64,000 nucleotides of DNA from Chryseobacterium indologenes (GTDB lineage: Bacteria; Bacteroidota; Bacteroidia; Flavobacteriales; Weeksellaceae): contig DJTE01000008.1 in NCBI GenBank assembly GCA_002439165.1, forward strand, positions 44,722-108,721, given 5' to 3'. The position numbers and the translations under genes are program-made. Positions 47,088 through 56,185 of the stretch are shown here, piece by piece. The stretch's first letter is position 1; every line of letters begins with the position of its first letter. The notes under the pieces are model-generated. The model made no database searches. It was not told the DNA's origin and saw only the letters and a list, made by a program, of their open reading frames with translations.

Positions 47088-48659
47088 ATGATAAAAGCGG
47101 ATGTATTAGTAATTGGTTCCGGCATTTCGGGACTTTCTTATGCCATAAAAGTTTCTGAACAGCTTCCTGATGCCAGGATCATCATCGTAACCAAATCTGA
47201 CGAAGATGAGAGCAATACGAAATACGCGCAGGGCGGTCTTGCTGTGGTCACCGATTTCAAAAACGATAATTTCGACAAACATATTGAAGACACCATGCGT
47301 GCCGGCGATGGCGAAAATAAACGCGATGTCGTAGAAATGGTGGTGAAGGAAGCTCCCGCAAGATTTAATGAAATTGTGGAATGGGGAGCCAATTTCGACA
47401 TGAAAAACGGAAAATTTGCACTGGGAAGAGAAGGCGGTCATACAGAAAACCGAATTGTACACCATAAAGACATTACCGGTTTCGAGATTGAAAGAGCCTT
47501 ACTGGCAACAGCCAACAGCAGCCCCAATATAGAAATTCTGGATCATCATTACGTTATAGATATCATCACCCAGCACCACGTTCCGGGAAAACCGTTGAAT
47601 GAAGGCGACATCCACTGCTACGGAGCTTACATTCTGGATGAAAAATCAAAAAAGATTAAGAAAATAACCTCTAAAATTACACTGGTAGCCACCGGAGGAG
47701 CAGGACATGTTTATAAAAACACAACCAATCCTACCATAGCAACCGGTGACGGGATCGCTTTTGTAGCCCGGGCTAAAGGAAAGGTCTCCAATATGCAGTA
47801 CTACCAGTTTCACCCTACGGCACTTTACAGCAAGATCGACGGTATGCTTTTTCTTATTTCAGAAGCGGTACGTGGTGACGGAGCCAAATTAAGAACCAGA
47901 AAAGGGGAAAAGTTCATGCATAAATATGACCAGCGTGAAGAACTGGCCTCAAGAGATATCGTAGCCAGAGCCATCGACAACGAAATGAAGATTTCCGGAG
48001 ACGAATATGTAGGTCTTGACTGCCGTGAAATGGATCACGAAAAGTTCCTGGAACACTTCCCGAATATCTATAAAAAATGTAAAGACGAAGGTATTGATCC
48101 TTTTACCCAGCTGATCCCCGTTGTTCCTGCCTGCCATTATCTGATGGGCGGAATTGAAGTAGACAGAGACGGACAGTCCTCCATCAGAAACCTTTTCGCC
48201 GTAGGCGAATGTACCAATTCCGGACTCCACGGAGCCAACAGGCTCGCTTCCAATTCCTTACTCGAAGGCCTTGTTTTCGGACACAATGCCGCAATGAAAA
48301 CCGTAGCCCTGCTGAATGAAAATCATTTCAATTTCGATGATCTGAAAGCGGTACCCGAATGGAATGAAGAAGGCATGAAAATTATGGACGAAATGGTCAT
48401 TGTCACCTATCTCAGAAAACAGCTTCAGGAAATGATGAGCGATCTGGTAGGTATCGTAAGAAGCAACAAACGTCTGAACATGGCACTTCAGAAACATCAG
48501 GAAATTGCGGCTGCAGTGGATGAAATTTACCGCTACTCCATTCTTTCCCCTCAGTTATCCGAATTAAGAAACCTTACCACCGTTGCCCATCTCATCATTA
48601 CCGAATCCATGGAAATGAAAGAAAATAAAGGAGCATTCTACAATAAAGATCTAGCCTAA
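47088..48659 (+). CDS. nadB: L-aspartate oxidase
   Basis: 523 aa flavoenzyme, first step of de novo NAD synthesis (L-aspartate to iminoaspartate). The Rossmann FAD motif VIGSGISGLSYAI is at residues 7-19; SNTKYAQGGLAVV and GREGGHTENRIVHHKD carry the conserved residues of the succinate dehydrogenase/aspartate oxidase family; the GLHGANRLASNSLLEGLVFG motif near residue 390 is typical. nadC follows 5 bases later, giving a nadB-nadC operon; nadA, the partner quinolinate synthase, is not in this window. Confidence 0.96.
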   Translation: MIKADVLVIGSGISGLSYAIKVSEQLPDARIIIVTKSDEDESNTKYAQGGLAVVTDFKNDNFDKHIEDTMRAGDGENKRDVVEMVVKEAPARFNEIVEWGANFDMKNGKFALGREGGHTENRIVHHKDITGFEIERALLATANSSPNIEILDHHYVIDIITQHHVPGKPLNEGDIHCYGAYILDEKSKKIKKITSKITLVATGGAGHVYKNTTNPTIATGDGIAFVARAKGKVSNMQYYQFHPTALYSKIDGMLFLISEAVRGDGAKLRTRKGEKFMHKYDQREELASRDIVARAIDNEMKISGDEYVGLDCREMDHEKFLEHFPNIYKKCKDEGIDPFTQLIPVVPACHYLMGGIEVDRDGQSSIRNLFAVGECTNSGLHGANRLASNSLLEGLVFGHNAAMKTVALLNENHFNFDDLKAVPEWNEEGMKIMDEMVIVTYLRKQLQEMMSDLVGIVRSNKRLNMALQKHQEIAAAVDEIYRYSILSPQLSELRNLTTVAHLIITESMEMKENKGAFYNKDLA

Positions 48660-48664
48660 ACCAT

Positions 48665-49531
48665 ATGATAATGAAAAGACCCAGCTACGTTACAGATAAA
48701 GCACTAAAAATATTTATAAAAAATGCCCTTGAAGAAGACATTCAGGATGGCGACCACTCTACCCTTTCCACGATTCCCCAGGACCTGATACAGAGCGCAA
48801 AACTTCTGGTAAAACAGGACTGCATTCTGGCCGGTGTGGAACTGGCTGAATTTATTTTTAAGACTTTTGACAGAAACCTGAATGTTGAAATCTTCATCAA
48901 AGACGGGACCCCTGCAAAAGCAGGAGACATTGCCCTTACCGTAACCGGAAGCGCAAGATCAATCCTTTCCACCGAAAGACTTATCCTGAACTGTATGCAG
49001 AGAATGAGCGGAATTGCCACCCTGACTCACGAGTGGGATTCAAGGCTGGTAGGGACAAAAACCAAACTTCTGGATACAAGAAAAACGACCCCCAATTTCA
49101 GAATATGTGAAAAATGGGCGGTAGCCATTGGCGGCGGAACCAATCACAGATACGGTTTATATGATATGATCATGCTGAAAGACAATCATATTGATTATAA
49201 CGGAAGTATTACCAATGCGGTAAAAATGGCTAAAGATTACATCAAAACCCATAAGAAAAAACTTAAAATTGAGGTAGAGACAAGAAATCTTGATGAAGTT
49301 CAGGAAGCAATCAATGCAAAAGCAGACAGAATCATGCTGGATAATATGGATGTACCTACAATGAAGCAGGCTGTTGAAATGATCAACGGGGTATGTGAAT
49401 CTGAAGCATCCGGTGGAATTACCCGTGATATGTTAAAAGAAATTGCTTCCACAGGAGTTACTTTTATTTCTGCCGGAGCCCTTACTCACTCGGCTGAGAA
49501 TATCGATCTGAGTCTCAAAGCCGTGAAATAG
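48665..49531 (+). CDS. nadC: Nicotinate-nucleotide pyrophosphorylase (carboxylating)
   Basis: 288 aa. Quinolinate phosphoribosyltransferase: joins quinolinate to PRPP, releasing CO2, to give nicotinate mononucleotide. Family motifs: EEDIQDGDHST near residue 20, RMSGIATLT, DTRKTTPNFR (PRPP and quinolinate binding), GGGTNHRYGLYDMIMLKDNH and the SGGIT stretch near residue 250. Two possible starts, ATG 48665 and ATG 48671, differ by two codons. Second gene of the nadBC operon. Confidence 0.96.
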   Translation: MIMKRPSYVTDKALKIFIKNALEEDIQDGDHSTLSTIPQDLIQSAKLLVKQDCILAGVELAEFIFKTFDRNLNVEIFIKDGTPAKAGDIALTVTGSARSILSTERLILNCMQRMSGIATLTHEWDSRLVGTKTKLLDTRKTTPNFRICEKWAVAIGGGTNHRYGLYDMIMLKDNHIDYNGSITNAVKMAKDYIKTHKKKLKIEVETRNLDEVQEAINAKADRIMLDNMDVPTMKQAVEMINGVCESEASGGITRDMLKEIASTGVTFISAGALTHSAENIDLSLKAVK

Positions 49532-49740
49532 CGTTGTATTTTTAATAAAAACACCCCTTGTTTGTTAAAAATTCAATAATATGATTTTTTTCATATAAAA
49601 ATTCAATTTTTGTTTACAAAATTGAAAATCAACGAGTTAAACATTATTAAGATTGAATAAAAATTAACATTGAGTTAATAATAGTTAAAATTTATTTCGC
49701 GAATTTTGCAGAAAATTAAATCTAATTATTACTAACGATT

Positions 49741-52401
49741 ATGAAATTAATCAACAAATCGATGCTGTCTGCAGTAATCACACTTTCTACAGCCAGTGTC
49801 TATTATGCTCAACAGGTTCAGGATACGGTAAAAGCCAAATCCAATGACATTGAACAGGTTGTATTAACCGGTGTTGCCGATATTGCAAAAGACAGAAAAA
49901 CTCCGGTAGCAGTTTCAACAATTAAAGAAGCTCAGATTGTTGAAAGATTAGGAAACCAGGAATTCCCTGAGATCCTGAACACAACTCCGTCTATTTATGC
50001 AACTAAAGGAGGCGGTGGATTTGGAGACGGTAGAGTTAACGTTCGTGGATTTGACATGAACAACACTGCTGTAATGATAAACGGTGTTCCTGTAAACGAC
50101 ATGGAATCCGGATCTGTTTACTGGTCAAACTGGGCAGGACTATCTGATGTAACTTCTGCAATGCAGGTACAGAGAGGTCTTGGGTCTTCTAAATTGGCAA
50201 TCGCATCTATTGGAGGTACTATTAACGTATTAACAAGAGCTGCAGATAAAAAAAGAGAAGGTAACGTTACGGTAGGACTTGGTAATGACGGATATCTTAA
50301 AACTTTATTTTCATACAATACAGGAAAATCAGCAAAAGGATGGTCTTCTTCGTTCTTAATGTCAAGAACTGCAGGAGCTATGTATGTTGACGGAACTGAT
50401 TTTGAATCATACAACTACTATTTCGCGTTAGGTTACCAGCCTAATAAAAAGCATGATTTCCAGTTTACTTTTACAGGGGCTCCTCAGTGGCACATGCAAA
50501 ACTATCAGAGTAGAATTTCCGATTTTATTAAATATGGTGAAGACGGAGAGCCGAACAGAAAGTATAATCCTAACTGGGGATATTTAAAAGGAGATGTTTA
50601 CTCTCAGTCTGTTAACTTTTACAGCAAGCCCGTAGCATCCATTAACTGGGACTGGAATATCTCAGAAAAATCTAAATTATCCACCGTATTATATGCTTCC
50701 TGGGGAAGAGGTGGAGGAACTGGTTTCTTAGGAGAAATTAATGGAAGTAATATCAACAATAGTAAGCTTAAAAATTCTGAAGGACAAATCAGATTTGATG
50801 ATATTTATGCGTGGAACCAGGGAGCTTCTATTCCCGATTTCACAAATTCTGCCGGTACATTAGCTCCTGTTAACCCAACTCCAGGGATTGCTGGCAGAAA
50901 AAATGGTCTTGTAAGAAGATCACATATTAACTCCCATGACTGGTATGGCTTCTTAACGAACTTCCAGCATAAGATTAATTCTAACTGGAACTTCTCCGCA
51001 GGTTTAGACGGAAGATATTATTACGGGTACCACCCGGGCCTTGTGTCAGGAATGTTAGGAAATTCAGAATATCGTGAGAACAGCAACCTGAATGCAGCAC
51101 CATACTACTCTGTTACACAATCTTACGACCCTAAGCCTTCTGCCAATCCTTTTGTAAAAGCAATCAAGGATGATTCGCAGATTGCCAGCAGAAACTTCAA
51201 TGGTGAGGTAATGTGGTTAGGAACTTTCGGACAGTTGGAATACTCAAACGATGCCATTTCAGCATTTTTACAGGGATCTCTTTCCAATCAGCAGTTCCAG
51301 AGAATTGACAACTGGGTAATAGACGGTGTTACAAAACAACAAAATCAGGTTGTGAACACTAAAACCGGATTTAAAGGAATCTGGGGATATAACGTTAAAG
51401 CAGGTATCAACTATAACATCAACGAGCAGCATAACGTTTTTGCCAATATGGGTTATTATTCTAAACAGCCTAATAACTATGCGGTATATCCAAATAACCA
51501 ACAGGTATTAAACTCTAACCTTCAGAATGAAAAAATTGCTTCTGCAGAGTTAGGATACGGATTCAGAAGTTCTGCTTTCAGAGCCAATGTTAACCTGTAC
51601 TACACTACCTGGAAAGACAGATTCCAGAGAGTTACCAACGTTAATATCAATACGCCTACCCCATCAAATCCAAATAACCAAACCAGAGCGTATGTAAATT
51701 TATTAGGGGTACAGGAAGTTCACATGGGAGCGGAATTCGAAGCATTCTATAAAGTTACAGATTACCTGGAATTAAACGGTATGCTATCAATAGGTAACTG
51801 GAAATACAAGAATAATCCTGTTGGAGAATTATTCGATGACAATAACGTTGCTATCACTGATCCTAAAACGAACAGTAACTCAGTACAGCTGGCGTTAGAC
51901 GGTATTAAAGTTTCTGATGCAGCGCAAACAACTGCAGCTTTAGGATTTACTTTAAAACCGGTAAAACAGCTTAGCATTTTCAGTACGTGGAGATATGCTG
52001 ATAATTTATACGGTACATTTAACATTGACCAAAACTTTATCATCAACAATGGTGTAATTCCAAAAGCGGCTGAAAAAGGAGCGTTAAAAATGCCTAGCTA
52101 CAACCTTTTCGATCTAGGTTTATCGTATGCTTTCAATCTGAACAACGGAAGCAAACTTATTGTAACGGGTAACGTTTATAACCTGTTTGATACTACTTAT
52201 ATCTCTGATGGTAAGTCTTCAAACCATGTTAAAGAACTATCTGATTTCAAAACATCTACCAATACTGATCAGCAGGCACAGCAGCTGTATAATGCTTACA
52301 TCAACAATCCTGCAAACTTCTATAAAGGCTTAGATACTTCAAACCTTGTATTCTTCGGTTTCGGAAGAACATGGTCTGCATCTGTCTCATATAGATTCTA
52401 A
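49741..52401 (+). CDS. TonB-dependent receptor
   Basis: 886 aa outer-membrane receptor. Signal peptide 1-23 (ends YYAQQ). The plug domain begins with the TonB-box-like IEQVVLTGV near residue 38 and includes RVNVRGFDMNNTAVMINGVPVNDMESGSVYWSNW and IASIGGTINVLT. The 22-strand barrel follows, ending in SASVSYRF with the terminal Phe expected for BAM insertion. There is no N-terminal carboxypeptidase-like domain and no SusD gene nearby, so it is not a clear polysaccharide-utilisation receptor; ligand unknown (siderophore, peptide or sugar possible). Confidence 0.93.
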   Translation: MKLINKSMLSAVITLSTASVYYAQQVQDTVKAKSNDIEQVVLTGVADIAKDRKTPVAVSTIKEAQIVERLGNQEFPEILNTTPSIYATKGGGGFGDGRVNVRGFDMNNTAVMINGVPVNDMESGSVYWSNWAGLSDVTSAMQVQRGLGSSKLAIASIGGTINVLTRAADKKREGNVTVGLGNDGYLKTLFSYNTGKSAKGWSSSFLMSRTAGAMYVDGTDFESYNYYFALGYQPNKKHDFQFTFTGAPQWHMQNYQSRISDFIKYGEDGEPNRKYNPNWGYLKGDVYSQSVNFYSKPVASINWDWNISEKSKLSTVLYASWGRGGGTGFLGEINGSNINNSKLKNSEGQIRFDDIYAWNQGASIPDFTNSAGTLAPVNPTPGIAGRKNGLVRRSHINSHDWYGFLTNFQHKINSNWNFSAGLDGRYYYGYHPGLVSGMLGNSEYRENSNLNAAPYYSVTQSYDPKPSANPFVKAIKDDSQIASRNFNGEVMWLGTFGQLEYSNDAISAFLQGSLSNQQFQRIDNWVIDGVTKQQNQVVNTKTGFKGIWGYNVKAGINYNINEQHNVFANMGYYSKQPNNYAVYPNNQQVLNSNLQNEKIASAELGYGFRSSAFRANVNLYYTTWKDRFQRVTNVNINTPTPSNPNNQTRAYVNLLGVQEVHMGAEFEAFYKVTDYLELNGMLSIGNWKYKNNPVGELFDDNNVAITDPKTNSNSVQLALDGIKVSDAAQTTAALGFTLKPVKQLSIFSTWRYADNLYGTFNIDQNFIINNGVIPKAAEKGALKMPSYNLFDLGLSYAFNLNNGSKLIVTGNVYNLFDTTYISDGKSSNHVKELSDFKTSTNTDQQAQQLYNAYINNPANFYKGLDTSNLVFFGFGRTWSASVSYRF

Positions 52402-52433
52402 TAAGATCATAATATAAGATTTTATCAATATCC

Positions 52434-52458
52434 ATCCCGGCTTTTCGCCGGGATTTTT
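52434..52458 (+). terminator. Rho-independent terminator
   Basis: ATCCCGGC / GCCGGGAT 8-bp stem with 5-base loop, then T5. Ends the receptor gene; the next promoter match begins three bases later. Confidence 0.88.
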
Positions 52459-52460
52459 GC

Positions 52461-52468
52461 TATATTTG
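52461..52468 (+). promoter_or_regulatory. TAnnTTTG -7 element
   Basis: TATATTTG, 18 bases before the ATG at 52487. The -33 position falls within the terminator stem and has no TTG. Confidence 0.45.
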
Positions 52469-52486
52469 TGTACAAAAAAATTGATT

Positions 52487-52918
52487 ATGGATTTTTACAA
52501 AATTTTACTTAATGCCCACAAAGGATTCGGGTATCTTGAGCTTCTTTTAGTAGCATTATTTATTATTGCGCTTTTAGCAACCATGTTCGGCTTCAGTGGC
52601 AAAGTGAACAAATTTTTGAAGAAGACCACGCTCTTTACAATGATCTTCTTCCACATCCAGTTCCTGTTGGGAATCATCATGCTGGTGATCAACTTCACTA
52701 AAGGAATGGATATGGGATCTGTAATGAAAAATGCAGATTTAAGATTCCAATATGTGGAACATCCGTTTTCAATGCTTATTGCAGCCGTACTGATGACCAT
52801 CATCAACAAAAAGGTAAAATCCAACGATACGATTTCTTTGGGAATTGTGATCATGGGTCTTATTGCGGCAGGTTTATTTGCATTCGCATTCCCGTGGGCG
52901 AGAGTCTTCGGGGCTTAA
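52487..52918 (+). CDS. Small membrane protein with four predicted helices
   Basis: 143 aa from ATG 52487 (MDFYKILLNAHKGFGY). The frame extends 10 codons upstream, but that part lies within the terminator and promoter. Four hydrophobic segments (about 17-38, 50-70, 85-102, 112-135). Close relatives are widespread in Bacteroidota and are sometimes named cytochrome b-like; I see His residues at the start (NAHKGF), in FFHIQF and in EHPFS that could bind haem, but no definite family. Inner membrane; function unknown. Confidence 0.75.
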   Translation: MDFYKILLNAHKGFGYLELLLVALFIIALLATMFGFSGKVNKFLKKTTLFTMIFFHIQFLLGIIMLVINFTKGMDMGSVMKNADLRFQYVEHPFSMLIAAVLMTIINKKVKSNDTISLGIVIMGLIAAGLFAFAFPWARVFGA

Positions 52919-52990
52919 AATATAAAAATAAGTTATCATTTATGAGTTAACTTTTTAATAGTTTAATCTTTAAATTTTTTAATTAAATCA

Positions 52991-53983
52991 ATGAAAGTAG
53001 CTGTAGTAGGTTCAACAGGAATGGTTGGACAAGTTATGCTTAAAGTTTTGGAGGAGAGAAACTTCCCTGTAACAGAATTAATTCCGGTAGCATCCGAAAA
53101 ATCTGTAGGCAAGAAGGTGAAGTATAAACAGAAGGAATTTACGATTGTAAGCATGAAGGACGCTATAGCTGCCAAACCTGATATTGCTATTTTCTCTGCC
53201 GGAGGTTCCACTTCCCTGGAATTTGCTCCTCTTTTTGCAGAAGCGGGAACAACAGTAATCGACAATTCTTCAGCCTGGAGAATGGATCCTGATAAAAAAC
53301 TGGTTGTTCCGGAAATCAATGCCGGTGTACTGACTAAAGAAGACAAGATTATCGCCAATCCTAACTGTTCAACCATTCAGCTGGTGATGGTACTGGGACC
53401 TTTGAATAAAAAATATGATCTTAAAAGAGTGATTGTATCTACCTATCAATCGGTAACAGGAACTGGTAAAGCAGCCGTGGACCAGTTGAATTCAGAGATC
53501 AGCGGAGATGATTCTGCGGCCAAAGTATACCCTTATCAGATCTTTAAAAATGCTCTTCCACACTGTGATGTATTCAGCGATGACGATTACACGAAAGAAG
53601 AGATCAAGCTGATGAAAGAACCTAAGAAAATTTTAGGAGATGATACGTTCAACCTGACGGCAACCGCAGTAAGGGTTCCGGTACAGGGAGGACATTCTGA
53701 AAGTGTAAACATTGAATTTGAAAATGAGTTCGATCTTGATGAAGTAAGAAAAATCTTATCTGAAACACCGGGTGTGGTTGTAATGGACAACGTAAAAAAC
53801 AACGAATATCCAATGCCGCTGTATTCCGAAGGTAAAGATGAAGTTTTTGTAGGAAGGATAAGACGGGATCTTTCACAGCCCAAAACGCTCAATCTCTGGA
53901 TCGTGGCAGACAATCTGCGAAAAGGAGCAGCGACGAACGCTGTACAGATTGCAGAATACTTAGCAGCCAACAACTTAGTTTAA
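52991..53983 (+). CDS. asd: Aspartate-semialdehyde dehydrogenase
   Basis: 330 aa. Reduces aspartyl phosphate to aspartate semialdehyde for lysine, diaminopimelate, methionine and threonine synthesis. The NADP motif VVGSTGMVGQVML is at residues 5-17; catalytic Cys126 is in NPNCSTIQ; the substrate-binding His is in VQGGHSES. Length normal. Own terminator 12 bases after the stop (53995-54028). Cytoplasmic, monocistronic. Confidence 0.96.
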   Translation: MKVAVVGSTGMVGQVMLKVLEERNFPVTELIPVASEKSVGKKVKYKQKEFTIVSMKDAIAAKPDIAIFSAGGSTSLEFAPLFAEAGTTVIDNSSAWRMDPDKKLVVPEINAGVLTKEDKIIANPNCSTIQLVMVLGPLNKKYDLKRVIVSTYQSVTGTGKAAVDQLNSEISGDDSAAKVYPYQIFKNALPHCDVFSDDDYTKEEIKLMKEPKKILGDDTFNLTATAVRVPVQGGHSESVNIEFENEFDLDEVRKILSETPGVVVMDNVKNNEYPMPLYSEGKDEVFVGRIRRDLSQPKTLNLWIVADNLRKGAATNAVQIAEYLAANNLV

Positions 53984-53994
53984 ACTAACAAAAT

Positions 53995-54028
53995 AAAAAA
54001 GAGTCTCAGAATTGAGATTCTTTTTTTT
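53995..54028 (+). terminator. Rho-independent terminator of asd
   Basis: A6 plus GAGTCTCA pairs with TGAGATTC plus T8 (one G-T pair), 4-base loop. Confidence 0.88.
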
Positions 54029-54037
54029 ATCAAACCT

Positions 54038-55036
54038 ATGGACAGAAAGAAACAAAACAATAAAGATAAAATAGGCTTCCAGAAACTTATTGCCGTTTTC
54101 GGAATTATCCTTTTCATCGGGAAGATCATCGCCTGGAAAGTCACCAATTCAGATGCCGTATTTTCAGATGCCATGGAAAGTATCGTGAATGTTATCAGTG
54201 CATTTATGGGCCTTTATTCTCTCTATCTTGCTGCAAAACCGAAAGACGAAGACCATCCGTATGGTCACGGAAAAGTAGAGTTTGTTACTTCCGGTATAGA
54301 AGGAGCATTAATTGCCATTGCCGGGATCATGATCATTTATGAAGGCATTCACAGCCTTATTGTTGGAAAAACACTGGATAAGCTGGACCTGGGAATATGG
54401 ATTATAACGGCAACAGCTGTTGTTAACTATCTTCTTGGCTATATTTCCATTAAAAAAGGAAAGGCAGAAAATTCGGCGGTACTGGTTTCTTCAGGAAAGC
54501 ACCTTCAGTCTGATACCATTACCACTCTGGGGGTAGTGGTGAGTTTAGTCGTGGTTTACTTCACTAAAATCTATTGGCTGGATTCAGCGGTTGCCCTTGT
54601 TTTTGGAGCTTACATTATTTTTGTAGGGTATAAAATTGTGAGAAAATCCCTGAGCGGGATTATGGATGAACAGGATCCGGAGCTTCTCAATCAGATCATC
54701 AGGGTTTTGGAAGAAAACAGAAAAACAGAATGGATTGATGTTCACAACATGAAAATCCAGCAGTTCGGCGCTTCCCTCCATATTGATGCCCACATTACCC
54801 TTCCCTGGTATTACAGCCTTCGCGATGCCCACAATGAAATGGAAAAGATGATCATTCTTCTGGCCGGGAATATCAAGAGAAATATAGAATTTAACTTTCA
54901 TATGGACGACTGTAAAACCATCTCATGCCCGGTCTGCCAGATCAAAGACTGTCCGGTCCGCGAAAAAGATTTTGTAAAACGTGTGACATGGACACCTGAA
55001 AATGTCACCAGTATAGATAAACATACTGCAGAATGA
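54038..55036 (+). CDS. Cation diffusion facilitator with cysteine-rich tail
   Basis: 332 aa. Six-helix CDF transporter exporting divalent metals (Zn, Fe, Mn) by proton antiport. Metal site residues: Asp in SDAVFSDAMESI on helix 2, and the SSGKHLQSDT motif of helix 5; YGHGKVEF is the conserved loop after helix 2. The cytoplasmic C-terminal domain spans about 215-300, after which comes an unusual segment with four Cys (CKTISCPVCQIKDCPV) and a basic end. This Cys cluster is not standard for the family and could bind a regulatory metal. Convergent with the XrtF pair; only 11 bases between stops. Confidence 0.92.
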   Translation: MDRKKQNNKDKIGFQKLIAVFGIILFIGKIIAWKVTNSDAVFSDAMESIVNVISAFMGLYSLYLAAKPKDEDHPYGHGKVEFVTSGIEGALIAIAGIMIIYEGIHSLIVGKTLDKLDLGIWIITATAVVNYLLGYISIKKGKAENSAVLVSSGKHLQSDTITTLGVVVSLVVVYFTKIYWLDSAVALVFGAYIIFVGYKIVRKSLSGIMDEQDPELLNQIIRVLEENRKTEWIDVHNMKIQQFGASLHIDAHITLPWYYSLRDAHNEMEKMIILLAGNIKRNIEFNFHMDDCKTISCPVCQIKDCPVREKDFVKRVTWTPENVTSIDKHTAE

Positions 55037-55047
55037 TCAATTAAAAG

Positions 55048-55488
55048 CTATGCACCCTTCCCCGCTTCCAACTGCTTTCTGTAATAAAATACGGGAACAA
55101 TCAGCAGCAGCACCAAAGGCTGGATCACAAACCGCCTCATATAAAAAGAAAAAAGATAGCCTATATCAAAACGGTCATCAATACAGTAAAGATAGATCGG
55201 GAAAGTAATCACAAAGATCATCATCATCAGCAGAGCACCCTGTACCGTCCAGTTCCGTTTTTTAAAAAGGCACTGAATGATCAGACAGGAAAAAAGCAGA
55301 TTCAGCATAAACCTGAAAAGATGGGAGATGATCAGCTTTCCCCATTCAAACTGTGGAAATTCTATATTTTTATTTGCTTCATGAAAATAATCCAGGAAAG
55401 GATCATAAAAGATCTTTTCCTCGAGCATTCTTACCCCTATAAGACCGCAGATCCCTGCTATAACCAGAAGCCAGCTAAGAATTTTCAT
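55048..55488 (-). CDS. Exosortase F system-associated membrane protein
   Basis: 146 aa with four to five hydrophobic helices, starting MKILSWLLVIAGICGLIGVRMLEE. It overlaps the end of the XrtF gene by 14 bases, a coupling seen across Flavobacteriia where a protein of this type always goes with XrtF. Presumably helps the exosortase in the inner membrane. The acidic FYDPFLDYFHEANK segment near residue 28 lies in the first external loop. No enzymatic motif. Confidence 0.85.
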   Translation of the reverse strand: MKILSWLLVIAGICGLIGVRMLEEKIFYDPFLDYFHEANKNIEFPQFEWGKLIISHLFRFMLNLLFSCLIIQCLFKKRNWTVQGALLMMMIFVITFPIYLYCIDDRFDIGYLFSFYMRRFVIQPLVLLLIVPVFYYRKQLEAGKGA

Positions 55489-56005
55489 GTCTTAAAGCAA
55501 AGAATTTAATCCATATCAGCCAGAGAAGCACCACCGTTCCGTAAATAACTGCCGGGAAAACAAAATCATGAAACATCTTCCCATATTCAGGATGGTCAGT
55601 CATTACTATATTCAGGGCAGCAATTCTTATGAGGTTCATCACGTATAATAAAACGAGCCCGGCAAGAGCAAACAGAAATGTTTTTGCTCCTTTAAAAAAA
55701 GCAAATACAAAAGCTGCAAACAGGATCATTACGGAAACGGCATTACAGCCTTCCACCATTCTGGTTGCATAGTCTTTTTTTACATAAAACCAGACCTGCT
55801 CGTTTTTGATGTCATCATACAGGCGTGTAGGAAAACCCAACGCATTCTGAATGCTGCTTACCTGTCCGGCAATCATTCTTGAAAAAAGATCAAGACCGTT
55901 TTCTTTTCCGCTGTTCAGATAAAACTGATAGGCGAAAAGCAGCACCAGATAGATGATGATGAATCTCAACAGAATAAATAAAACAGGCTTGAAGTCCTTT
56001 AGCAT
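55475..56005 (-). CDS. xrtF: Exosortase XrtF
   Basis: 176 aa, multi-spanning transpeptidase of the exosortase/archaeosortase family, Flavobacteriia subtype F. The catalytic triad is visible: Cys87 in VEGCNAVS, Arg127 in NLIRIAA and His146 in MFHDFVFP. Exosortases cleave C-terminal sorting tails and join the protein to an anchor. I do not see an obvious partner substrate with a PEP-CTERM-like tail in this window. Forms an operon with the 146-aa partner. A TATCTTTG element ends 4 bases before its start. Confidence 0.92.
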   Translation of the reverse strand: MLKDFKPVLFILLRFIIIYLVLLFAYQFYLNSGKENGLDLFSRMIAGQVSSIQNALGFPTRLYDDIKNEQVWFYVKKDYATRMVEGCNAVSVMILFAAFVFAFFKGAKTFLFALAGLVLLYVMNLIRIAALNIVMTDHPEYGKMFHDFVFPAVIYGTVVLLWLIWIKFFALRHENS

Positions 56006-56009
56006 AATG

Positions 56010-56017
56010 CAAAGATA
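56010..56017 (-). promoter_or_regulatory. TAnnTTTG element ending 4 bases before xrtF start
   Basis: TATCTTTG on the minus strand, 4 bases ahead of the ATG; again a leaderless-type layout. Confidence 0.5.
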
Positions 56018-56167
56018 AAAATTAGAGGGAAAATGAAAGAGAAAACTTAAAAATTTCAGGAACAGAAGAAAGAAGTAACCGATCTATGAAAAACAAATAA
56101 AATTATCCCCATCAATACAATATAAACAACAGTGCCCATCAAATCTTCTCTACTCATTGTAAATTAG

Positions 56168-56175
56168 TATATTTG
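56168..56175 (+). promoter_or_regulatory. TAnnTTTG -7 element for the sugar-kinase gene
   Basis: TATATTTG, 10 bases before ATG 56186. Confidence 0.5.
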
Positions 56176-56185
56176 TTTCCATATT

